Source: Ornithodoros turicata (lineage: Eukaryota > Arthropoda > Arachnida > Ixodida > Argasidae). Taken from it: a stretch of DNA of 64,000 nt. The notes under the pieces were generated by a model, which worked only from the letters and a program-made list of their open reading frames with translations, searched no databases and was not told where the DNA came from. The stretch's first letter is position 1; every line of letters starts with the position of its first letter. The DNA lies in contig NC_088206.1 of assembly GCF_037126465.1 (NCBI RefSeq), positions 26,414,790 to 26,478,789 on the forward strand. The letters run 5' to 3'. The translations under genes and the position numbers were made by a program. Of the stretch, positions 55,671 to 64,000 are shown one piece after another.

Positions 55671-56223
55671 TGCGCTGACGCTCGCTGCGCGCCTTGCGGA
55701 ACGATTTTTGTGGGGCTCCGAGAAGCTCTTCTGCTTCGAGTCACGTGCCTTCCCGTGAAACGCAGAACCTTGCACCGTGCCGACTAAGAAACCAAACAGC
55801 GTCGGTGGATGGCCTATCGCGGCATCACGAGCCGCGAGCTCTCGCGCAGTTTAACTTCGTTTTCGTTTGCTTTCGCTGTTTCATGCTTTTTGCATGATGT
55901 TTGTAACGTAACATTATGAATACAAAGGCATCATGACAGCTTCCAATTCCTAGTGAAACTCTCCATTCCAAATCTTAAAATTAAAGTTGTTGGTGTATGG
56001 ATGCGTTTCATTGCGTGTCTCAGAGTAGTGGTGTAGGCAGCGCTACTGCCACACGTCTAAGCTACACTTGCAATAATAACCCCTGGGTGGGTAGGAAACA
56101 AAGGGTGCGAGTGTCACAAAACATTTGGCGGCTGTAAAGGGGGGGGGGGGGGGGCTCGATCCTTATTGTATGGTACGGGTACTTGGAAGAATCATTTGTT
56201 TCAAGCTCGCTTCGTTGTCAGCA
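55671..56223. other. No gene recognised
   Basis: A frame reading MDALTLAARLAERFL near 55670 faintly recalls the end of a LINE RNase H domain but is too short to assign. A G-run of about 17 lies at 56139-56155. Confidence 0.3.
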
Positions 56224-56372
56224 GTTTATTTATTTATTTCAAGTATCCTGCAATTCCACGTGAGTGGCACAACGTAGGGGAGAGGAGAACATAACAGTGC
56301 ATACAAATGAACATAATTTCAAGTTACAAGACTACAATAGCGTTTAACGCAACAGAAATTCGTGCACTCTTT

Positions 56373-56632
56373 TCAAGAAAATGTCCCTGGAGGCAGAATG
56401 ATCGGGGATCGTTCTAACAAAAAAAAAAAAAAAGAGTTTTGAAAAATTGTTGATCTCAAACGGTAAGGCTCAATTTTGTGTACGCGATCTAGGCGTCTAG
56501 AAATAAAATTCGAAGGGAACAAGTAGTTACGAGAAGGAATACCAGAAAGATCGAAGTAAATATCACGGAGAAATTTCAACCGAGCTTGCGTTCTCCGAGT
56601 CTCCAAAGACACCCATCCCAGTATGGATTATA
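56373..56632 (-). pseudogene. CR1-like ORF2 C-terminal fragment
   Basis: Reads SLETRRTQARLKFLRDIYFD, then SRRLDRVHKIEPYRLRSTIF and QNSFF, a pattern matching the C-terminal end of CR1/L2 ORF2 (LETRR...A..KF...; N.Y..SFFPRTI). A run of 15 A on the plus strand at about 56420 shifts the frame in place of the PRT motif. Confidence 0.72.
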
Positions 56633-57362
56633 AATGCGCAGATCGTACGTAAGGTGAATATGAAATGCCGTTTTTCGACAGGGTTACAGGTGGCATGGGC
56701 TCCGCAATGTGTACGTTGTACTCAGGGTGTGAAGCTACACCAGGGGAGCGAAACAGAGACTGAAAATAGTTACTTGAGGTGCAAGCTTTAGTGAGATCGT
56801 TATCAATAAGACCGTGAGGCGTTTTAATTGAAGGAATGCCCATGGGCGCCTTGTTCATAGATTTTATGTACTTCCACAATAGCTTTGAATTGCCCACCAA
56901 ATTAAACTTAAGTCTTGTAAAACATAACCGTTTTTCTTTGCGAATTGCGTTACGAATACATTTAGATAACGTTTTTATCTGATCATAGTTCAAAGCACCG
57001 CCGTCCTTTTTGACCGTGGAGAGGGCTGCAGATTTCCGCCTGATCATCCTTTTTATATTCTTCGTAAAATAAGGTTTATCGCATTTGCGTTTGTGCTTAA
57101 TTTTCCGTCCCGGCACATATCTCTGAACAAGGCTAGTTAGCATATCTCGAAAATGCTTCAACAGAAAGCCAACACATGAGGATTGGCTTAATGTTTCGAA
57201 ATCAGGGTAATTAGCTACCAGATTCCTAGAAATAGCCTCAAAATCAGCCCTGCTATACAAGAATATGTTTCTCTGATGCTGATTTGATACTACCTTAGGG
57301 TGGATCTTACCACTAGCAGTCACACATTCGTGATCCGAGAGGCCCGGAAAAACACAGTACAC
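56628..57362 (-). pseudogene. CR1-like ORF2: end of endonuclease and endonuclease-RT linker
   Basis: Starts with PGLSDHECV, the last endonuclease motif. It then reads FLLKHFRDMLTSLVQRYVPG, KPYFTKNIKRMIRRKSAALS, LWKYIKSMNKAPMGIPSIKT and LTKACTSSNYFQSLFRSP, the standard linker that precedes RT in CR1-type proteins. It ends at SYSPYVRSAHL, fused by deletion to sequence near the C-terminal fragment. Confidence 0.85.
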
Positions 57363-57971
57363 AGTTTCAGAAAAACACAGTTACACAGTAGTAAATCTAA
57401 AATGTTGGAGCCGCGTGTCGGAAGATGAACAAATTGGTGCAAAGAATACATAGATAACATCTCATCAAAAACTCGGTAAGCAGATGAATTATTCAATCTC
57501 TCATATCCGGTAGTACACCACTTGAAATCCGGCATGTTAAAATCCCCAAATATTAAAACAATATCATCAGAGATAAAAGATGTTTGGTCGCACAAATTTC
57601 TCAACCATTCTTCGCCTGCGCTTGGCGGACGGTAAAAAGAACACAATGCAATAGATTTCCCTTTCGACAAGAGACGACACCATACAGACTCACAGTTGTC
57701 AAAATTAATCTGAATTTCCTCAGCGTGTATAGATCTGCGTACACAAATGAATACTCCACCACCATGGCTATTTCTATCCTTTCGAAATGCCGTATAGTTC
57801 GGGTATGGTGAGCAAGCCATAGTTCGGGGGAAACACTTCGGAATCACTCACGTAATCATCAAGCCATGATTCACATCCCATAATTATATCAGGATTTATC
57901 GTAGACAAAAGCGCACAGAAATCATCAACTTTATTTTTTACGCTTCTGGCATTCAGACACAAAAGCGACAA
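57320..57971 (-). pseudogene. CR1-like ORF2: apurinic-type endonuclease (two frames)
   Basis: SLLCLNARSVKNKVDDFCAL and DIIMGCESWLDDYVSDSEV lie in the upstream frame (57971-57774). RKDRNSHGGGVFICVRRSIH, VWCRL, LCSFYRPP, LIFGDFNMPDFKW and GSNILDLLLCN lie in the next (57847-57320), so a frameshift separates them near 57800. All endonuclease motifs are in canonical order. The initiation region is missing upstream of the hAT-like end at 58017. Confidence 0.87.
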
Positions 57972-58016
57972 ATCACACGTCTTTCCAGTGACATTCCGAT
58001 AAAGCTATGTTGAGGG

Positions 58017-58735
58017 CAGAGTTGTGCCTAACTCGTTACAAGTAACTCGTTACTTGGTAACGGTTACTTTTTTTGGTAACGAAGTAACGATTCAGTTACT
58101 TTTAAGAAAAATTGTAATAGTAACGGAATCAGTTACAAAAATTGGTAACTCGTTACTGACGTTACTCGTTCCTTTTCTTCAGCGCGGGGGAGCACATTTC
58201 GGCACTCCGTGTGGCGCAATGCGTGGGCCTGCGTGACCCACGACCACGTGTGACTCAAAGTATTATTGCAGTCCCTCGTTGGATGTGTTGTTGACGTGCT
58301 CAATCGTCTTAAACGAAGGCCCTTGTCTTTTGTCTCGTTTCCGTCATCTCCGACCATCACTCCTTCCCAAGGATGGGTACCAATTGTGCTATGGCTGTAA
58401 AAAACGCGTTTCGACTTCTAGCCTTTTCTTGTCTTTGCTAAGCTTCCGAGAGCGCTAAATTGTGACGCAGCCCCTCGTCTGTTTTTGGGAACCGTTGGTG
58501 GTCGGTGGCACGAAAACCGGTGTCTTCTCTCGTGTTTTCATAACCTCCGATCACCCCCACTTCGGCAGCAGATGTCATCACACGAAAGAGAACGAAGATC
58601 ACTGATGTAAATTTCGAGTATCGGCTTTTTGTGAAGTGCAATTTCTCATTAATATTGAGTTGAAGGCAAGTGACGGCATGTTTGTTGGCTTCTTTAACTA
58701 TGCGGCGGTAACGAAAAAGTAACTCGTTACCTGTG
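58017..58735. mobile_element. hAT-like element, left end, GTTAC-rich
   Basis: Starts CAGAGTTGTGCCTAACTCGT, followed by repeated GTAACG/CGTTAC motifs to about 58165 and an inverted GTAACTCGTTAC at about 58719. This resembles ends of hAT elements with subterminal GTTAC repeats. The right terminus and its target duplication are missing, probably replaced by the MITE that follows. Confidence 0.6.
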
Positions 58736-58740
58736 AGTAC

Positions 58741-58923
58741 CTCGTCGCCTCTGATTCGAGGAGAAAGGGGGCGTACGCCTCTTTGTGGCAGTTTGGATAT
58801 ATGGTAATTGCCACAAAAAGGCGTACGCCTCCCCCTCTCCTCGAATCAAAAGCGATAACCTTATCAATCGCGGCAATGGTTGGCGCACAGGATGCTATGC
58901 GGTGAAGTTCTGTTTTTAGAGTG
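58741..58923. mobile_element. Hairpin MITE, CACTCTTAAAAA family, left end lost
   Basis: Ends GAAGTTCTGTTTTTAGAGTG. The inner stem GAGGAGAAAGGGGGCGTACG pairs with CGTACGCCTCCCCCTCTCCTC across a short loop. About 50 bp of the left terminus are missing. Confidence 0.75.
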
Positions 58924-59433
58924 TTGGTGGTATAGCTGAGATTCACAGAAAAGTCTTTAGCATGTGTCACTCTTGACTGCAAACGACTGAATCCACAGTA
59001 GAAGTCCTATGTTTACTCGCTGCTCGGGCACAGAACACCGGTAATAACCTTGTTCCAGCCTGTGATGACAGATGAGTAACCCCAAGGTACAATGTTACAT
59101 TCCGGACGCTCCATGAACTTCAGTTTATGTCCACTCCGCGTACGCGGTTGAGGTGGGCAAAAGGGAGCCGGTCCTTCATATATGGAGAAGGGTCCCGTGA
59201 TAACGCGGTCAGCCCCCGGGTGTGCCGTGTCTTTCAATGCGCGGCCTATCAAACGGTCGTCGGGGCAGTATCGCTTGCGGTGCTGTTCCCGGGAAGATTT
59301 GTTCCTAAAAATTAGCCCTTTAATTCTGTGACTCATCGAATCACTCAATAATACAACCCTTTATGACCAACGGAGCACGCCCATGATTTTAGTTGACGCC
59401 ATGATTGACAACCAGTTACTACTTTGCCAGGTA

Positions 59434-59670
59434 CACTCTTAAAAATGAACTTCACCACATAGCACGCTCCTAGCCAACCATCACCCCGAATGACAACGTT
59501 CTCGCCCTAGATTTGTTGAAAACGGGAGGAGGAGCCTATTTTGTGCCGTGCATAATGGCACAAAATAGGCTCCTCCTCCCGTTTTCAACAAATCAGGGGC
59601 GAGAACGTTGTCATTCGGGATGATGGTTGGCTAGGAGCGTGCTATGTGGTGAAGTTCATTTTTAAGAGTG
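59434..59670. mobile_element. Hairpin MITE, CACTCTTAAAAA family, complete, 237 bp
   Basis: TA duplications are at 59432-59433 and 59671-59672. Ends CACTCTTAAAAATGAACTTC are inverted, and the arms (about 110 bp) are almost identical through GCACGCTCCTAGCCAACCAT and GAAAACGGGAGGAGGAGCCT, with a loop of a few bases. This is the best-preserved copy of the family in the window. Confidence 0.93.
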
Positions 59671-59672
59671 TA

Positions 59673-60466
59673 GCTGAGCTGTGGCGGCAGCTCTTTCTGA
59701 AAAGGCGGACTGCCTTCCAGGAGATGAGGAATATTTGATTGGCTACAGTATGGTACAGGCTAATCAGTGACGAAATCAAAATAGCAACAAGCATGAGAGC
59801 GAAGCCAGATGTATGTGCCGTTCAGAGCTATAGACAACTGTTGTCTCTCGATGACGGCTGGCCCAAACAGCTCGCTCATTTTATCGTTATTTTTGTAGTT
59901 GTAACTGATTATCCACTCAGATGTCCTCACAGCTAATCGAGTATTCCTGCTCAAGACAAAATTCCCCAGAAAGTTGAATAATTTTTGAAGAGGTTGTTTC
60001 GTGAAGATTCTAAAAGATTTCGTCACGCTTTGCCTTTCCAAGGCGTCGTCTCGAACGTTCCTGCCGAACCTCCGCGAGCTCCTTGTCAGAGATATCGGAC
60101 CCGTTCAATCGCTTCTTCGTCGTCTTTATGACTGGGAGCAAGTATACTCAGAAAAGAGCGACCTCCTTGTCATTCCATTCCACGTCTGCGGTGGGAGACG
60201 ACGCAAGTGGAGGCGCTGGATGGGCGTCACAGCGGGGGTAATCACAACCTGTACGGGAGGTGAAGGAGCTCCATTTTTCTCTTCATTTCCTTTCAGGCTG
60301 TTACATTTTTCCCCGCGTCGTTATCGTCGCGTTATCTTCAGCCGCTGATGTTCCAAATGACTTGGGGATAAATAATACCTCTTTTCTAGCTTCCAACTAA
60401 TGTTCTGCGTGACCCTAGTATGTATTATGTCTTTTTATTATTATTTATCTCAGTAGTATTTTAGTA
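59673..60466. other. No gene recognised
   Basis: The frame 60001-60348 (plus) is open but carries no motif I recognise. Confidence 0.3.
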
Positions 60467-60660
60467 TTATCTCAGTTTTTGGACAAAAGCTTTTGAGTAA
60501 GATCGATGACCACCCCAGCAGTTGACACAATGATCACACCCTTTCGTTTCGTGGCCGGAGTGGCCGCACCACGCGCAGCGTATCGAGGCATGTGCACAAA
60601 TCTGTTGCACGTGAAACGTCTTGGGCACCAAAGTTAAGAAATTTCTCCCCGCGCAATGAA
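60467..60660 (-). pseudogene. LINE ORF1 (gag-like) zinc-knuckle fragment
   Basis: Minus strand: VPKTFHVQQICAHASIRCAW, then CAWCGHSGHETKGC, a CX2CX4HX4C knuckle, followed by CVNCWGGHRSYSKA, the usual C..C.G.H....... partner of LINE ORF1 proteins. It is unlike the ORF1 of the LINE at 41-44 kb and represents a different LINE family. It is truncated on both sides. Confidence 0.6.
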
Positions 60661-60925
60661 AGATGTCGTTACCTTGATAAGCCATACAAAAAGGACGGGT
60701 TAAGTGCGAAGGAAATTGCAATTTCCCTCCCCTCTCCTTCTCAAGGAGCGCGACAATGCGAAGCGGCCTCCCATTGGTCTCCGAAGAAACGGTTTCCCGC
60801 GATGATTCGTCACCGCCGTGTTGCGCCTCTTGAGAAGGAGAGGAGAGGGAAAGCGTGCTTCGCGTCCGCAACGGATGAATCCCGCTCCTTTTGTATTACT
60901 GTCAAGGTAGCGATGTCGCTCATTC
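60661..60925. mobile_element. Inverted-repeat element, about 110-bp arms
   Basis: GATGTCGTTACCTTGATAAG at the left is mirrored by CTGTCAAGGTAGCGATGTCG at the right. Further in, CCCTCTCCTTCTCAAGGAGC mirrors CTTGAGAAGGAGAGGAGAGG. Identity of the arms is roughly 75-80 percent by eye. Confidence 0.7.
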
Positions 60926-62088
60926 ATCGACAATACATTTGTCTACATCCAGTGCCCCTTCAAGTTTCTCAGCCGGTGCAGGTGGATCAGTTGTAATCAA
61001 TACATTACTTGTTGTAATGTATTCGTTGTTCTCCCTGGTATTTCTTTTCAGCACATCGATGGCATCCTGCTTATTCAGGTTAACAAGCTTGGCTACAACG
61101 TCACAGTTTGATGTGGGGAAACTAAAATCATTTCCCCGACCTACACGTTCATTAAAACTCAACTGCAAGAATTTAGTACAAATGTGAAAATAAAGGAATG
61201 TGCATCCTTAGTAGTTTTTGTTTCTTTGTGGCAACTTAACTGATAGAGCGTATTTAGTCAATAGTGTGCCTCTTGTTTCGGGAGTACAGTGTTTCGCGAT
61301 TTTATAGCGGTCCCGAAATTCGCGAAAATTAATACATCGCGAGTAAAAATACGTTTACAGTATTCAATACACAAAGCCTTCTTTGTCTCCGGTGCACGCT
61401 GTTTTTTTTTTAAATAACATTTTGAACAACAGCGTCAAAGCTCCATAGACAGAGCGCGACGCCAAACGTGAATTTTCCACAAGAGGAGCAGACAGTTATC
61501 ACGGTAATATGCACGTCTCGCCCCTTTCCATGAAAAGGCGTTCGCATCGTTTTCTGCGATACTACGTGTTATCTTTATGTGAAGTGAGGCAGAGAGCGAC
61601 GGCGTCCCTCTCGCACTGTCAGATTTTCCGTGTGCAATTGCTTCCGAACTGGAGATCGCGTCGTGATCGGACTTTCATTGGCATATTTAGGAGACGCATC
61701 CGAAATCTTCTAATGTGTCTCCCCAAAGGTCTCCCCCCAATGAACAGGTATCGAATGAGACCGAACTTCAGTACCAGAACCATTACAAGTATGTGACACT
61801 CCCTGTGGCGTAGGTCTCGCGAGCCCTCCTACCTGCCACGAACCGACTCACGCAAACCCGAGGAGAAAAAATTATATATATGGGGGTTCAGTGTGACGAC
61901 CGCGCTAGTTCTTGCAGTTTCTGGTGTCTATCTAAGCAGCATTCGTGAATAGTTTGAAATTATGAGCTTTTCAAACTACTTCCAATTTCGTGAAGCGGCC
62001 ACACCGACCATGACAGCCCACATGTAATCGCATTTTTATGAAATATTCTATGTTTTTGTGAGCGCGGCTAAGAGAGATAGGCCAGGAG
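60926..62088. other. No gene recognised
   Basis: A short palindromic patch with TTCGCGAAAATTAATA lies near 61320, a motif also seen at about 43180. No coding motif on either strand. Confidence 0.3.
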
Positions 62089-62198
62089 TGTAGCGGAATG
62101 CAGATGTTTATTGGCCGGTGGCAGCGGATGGAATGAACTCCAGGTGGAGAGCGTGGGCGGGAGCACGCGCTTCTTCATCGTCGGCGGAGGCCGCTACA
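62089..62198 (-). repeat. Short LTR (110 bp) with polypurine tract, minus orientation
   Basis: Minus strand: TGTAGCGGCC...AATAAACATCTGCATTCCGC...TACA has TG...CA ends and a poly-A signal near its 3' end. Immediately upstream (62199-62212 on plus) the minus strand reads CAGCGGGGGGGCCCT, a polypurine-like tract. The GC-rich sequence 62199-62340 would then be the 3' end of the internal region. A second LTR is not in the window. It resembles, but does not match, the TRIM LTR at 8678. Confidence 0.6.
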
Positions 62199-62391
62199 AG
62201 GGCCCCCCCGCTGAACCAGAGGTCGCCGCGGAACAGTGCGGGCCGATGGTGGACCAGACGCCCAGCTGACGCGGCGGGCAGGAGAACGAGGAGGAGGCGC
62301 GCTCAGGCAGTGCGAATGCGGCGCCGGAGGATCTCTGAACTCGCTCTATGCACAGGTATGATCAGCAAGGGGGGAGGGTTTGCGTATCGAG

Positions 62392-62430
62392 ACCCCCCCC
62401 CTCTACCTTGGAGGTCTGGCTACGCCACTG
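62392..62430. mobile_element. Right end of the CAGTGGCGTAGCCA hAT-like MITE family
   Basis: C-run followed by GAGGTCTGGCTACGCCACTG, the same inverted terminus as the complete copy at 23901-24298. The matching left end is not seen nearby, so this copy is truncated. Confidence 0.65.
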
Positions 62431-63580
62431 GGCACTCCCCATCCCTTTAACAACAACGTATTTACTCGAATACAGTTCGACCACACTCCCTGCAAACCGC
62501 CGATAATACAAAAATAGTTATCCGCATAAAGGTCTATCCATATATGGGGAAGGCCCTCTTTTAGCGAAGTCAACTGGAATGTGCGGGAGAAAATTCGATG
62601 AAAGCGGCGATTCGATGTAAACTTGAGTGTCACAGAAACTGTGAGACAGGGCTGAAACGTACTAAGCAAATAAGCCTTAGATAAGCTCTTTGGCGGCCTT
62701 TTCATGAAAAGAGAAAAAATGGGTCGGGCTCAGTCGTGTCCGAGCCGTAGTGCTACATGAAAACGTCACGATCTCTTATTCCTTTGCTGCTTTGCTGGAT
62801 TTTAGTGAAAGAAATGCAAATCTTTATTCATTTATTCATTTCATTCATTAGTCATTCATTAATACCGAGAACATTGAAGTCACTATGCTAGGCTTACGGC
62901 ACCACACGAACGACGCGGTGAAGGCAGGGCGCGCCGCTGCGCCTGTGGTTCTCTGGCGGGCTCTTGCTCCTCCACGGTGCTCAGCCCCCATCTGGATGCA
63001 GTCCATCGTCTTTGTAGGTCACTTTCACACTCGCACAAGTCAAAGTTGCATCGCTGGTACAGGGTAAGGGCTCGCTGTGCGAGCCGGCAGTCGAATTTGC
63101 CTCTCCCGCTAAACTTCTTCGGCGCTCCCATAGCTCTCTCGATCGCTCGGTGCTGGACTTTGGGGGCCTTTGGAGTTCCTCTCGAGACGCCATTTCTTCT
63201 GATTGTTGTTTCCTTCGATTCTGATCATATTTTAATTTCATATATGCCGACATTCTGGGCCAATTTGGATATTTTAACTTTGCAAATTTATAAAATGTTG
63301 GTTATTGTTGTTGAAGCCGATATCGCTTAGGATCCGGGTAGCACCTTTCAATCGCTTTCTAAAGACACCTTGACTGGCGTCCTAGTTTCCCGCGTTCGCG
63401 AGATTGACTGCCGGACGCGTACCCATATATTTCCGTCTCCCTGCGCGCGCCCGCCGCACCCAGAAATTGCGTCAGCAGCTGCTATGACCTTGTTAGCTAC
63501 AATCTTACACGTGTAAGTTATCGGGATTTAGTTGCATCGTAAATTTTGACCTGGCTACCAAACCGAATTCACAGACGTTT
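62431..63580. other. No gene recognised
   Basis: Frames on both strands (for example 62977-63330 plus, 62883-63131 minus) lack known motifs. (TTCATT)n-like simple sequence is at about 62823-62870. Confidence 0.3.
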
Positions 63581-63976
63581 TCACGACAAAAAAACGAAAG
63601 CTGGGTTTGCAGAGGGTTTTTCTGGGGCACCACACGGCCTTGGATGAGACAAAATGGCGTCTACGTGACCCACTGCTGCATTTGAACCCAGCTTGTTAAG
63701 TTGCAAAGTCAGCACCTCACCTTTTGTAGCAAGTGCGGGATCATGGACTGGTAGGCTTGCGTCATTTTTCGACCATTCGAGAAGTACGGCTTCGACTTCG
63801 GTGTGACTGTGGGCCATTTTTCGTAAGAGCTTCCTCCGTTTGCGCTATGCGGACGCGGCTGGCAGCACACTTCGATTAATCCGTTTCGAAACACATGTGT
63901 TGCGACCGGTACACGGTGCAGCTTCGAATAAAACGACAATTCGTAAAAGCGATTTCGTTCTAATGAGGGTTTGCTG
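63581..63976 (-). pseudogene. Pogo-like element terminus with a CENP-B-type DNA-binding fragment
   Basis: The outer end, read on minus from 63976, is CAGCAAACCCTCATTAGAAC followed by GAAATCGCTTTTACGAA. This resembles CAGT.AAACCTC..TATAACGAA ends of pogo-type elements, and TA abuts it (63977-63978). About 150 bp inside, the frame KMAHSHTEVEAVLLEWSKND then LPVHDPALATKGEVL resembles the CENP-B/pogo second helix-turn-helix (EVE.AL..W......PVSG..L..KA). The frame ends at 63581 with no DDE catalytic part, and a partner terminus was not found. Confidence 0.45.
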
Positions 63977-64000
63977 TATTTAAGAGAGTAGAGACAAAAG

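Larger units (their letters stand above)
56224..58010 (-). mobile_element. CR1-like LINE, minus strand, with the reverse transcriptase core deleted
   Basis: The 3' end is at about 56224, where the minus strand reads ACTTGAAATAAATAAATAAA, a short-repeat tail typical of CR1/L2-type LINEs. Coding blocks run from endonuclease at the 5' side to the C-terminal domain, but the RT palm is absent between about 56630 and 56612, which implies an internal deletion of more than 1 kb. Confidence 0.83.

Noticed and set aside
55670..55765. Continuation of LINE copy 2 RNase H (ALTLAARLAER)
   Set aside because: Too short and not clearly matching the expected segment; left unassigned.

Overview
This window is repeat-dominated nuclear DNA of an animal, most likely a chelicerate and probably a tick. 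Three things point that way. The satellite at the left end carries the arthropod-type TTAGG telomere motif in every unit. The mobile elements are a metazoan set: non-LTR retrotransposons with endonuclease, reverse transcriptase (RT) and RNase H, a CR1-like LINE, Ty3/gypsy, mariner, pogo-like and hAT-like elements, and many MITEs. I also recognise the 3' tail of the main LINE as tick-like, but only from memory. I found no confident intact host gene; almost all recognisable coding sequence is transposon-derived.

Layout. 59-3055 is a satellite of about 76-bp units carrying a 1,279-bp higher-order duplication. About 4.6-8.6 kb is an AT-rich island with one unrecognised, stop-interrupted reading frame (5872-6723, minus). 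8678-9595 is a complete miniature LTR element (TRIM) with identical LTRs, a 4-bp target-site duplication (TSD) and a paralogous empty site at about 10.57 kb. 10659-17247 is bracketed by inverted repeats of about 65 bp. 17908-18852 is an internally deleted mariner. 18.9-27.0 kb is mostly anonymous sequence with short inverted repeats and one perfect hAT-like MITE (23901-24298). A MITE cluster follows at 27.0-27.4 kb.

27.6-38.25 kb is a minus-strand Ty3/gypsy element whose pol order is protease-integrase-RT-RNase H, the order of Gmr1-type gypsy elements rather than of ordinary gypsy. It is split by a younger plus-strand LINE (29344-33463, intact 1,184-residue ORF2, 12-bp TSD) and by a terminal-inverted-repeat (TIR) element (35918-37662) that holds another element (36257-37043). 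A 400-bp LINE tail (38321-38719) and a mariner-like element with TIRs of about 265 bp (38827-41048) come next.

41.06-52.77 kb is a second, decayed copy of the same LINE type, broken into at least four pieces by nested DNA elements (41326-43251 containing 41664-42671; about 45358-46215; 46544-50806 containing several hairpin MITEs). Conceptually removing 41326-43251 and one of its TSD copies restores the ORF1 frame across the junction. 52.78-55.67 kb is a TIR element with one arm split by an hAT-like insertion (54802-55617). 56.22-58.0 kb is a minus-strand CR1-like LINE that has lost its RT core. The rest holds a truncated hAT-like end, two MITEs, a LINE ORF1 zinc-knuckle fragment, a short LTR (62089-62198) and a pogo-like terminus with a transposase fragment at the right edge.

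The reading is of repeated insertion of element into element, which gives a relative chronology: gypsy before LINE copy 1; LINE copy 2 before its hAT-like, TIR and MITE insertions. All similarity statements are by eye from motifs; no database search was run.
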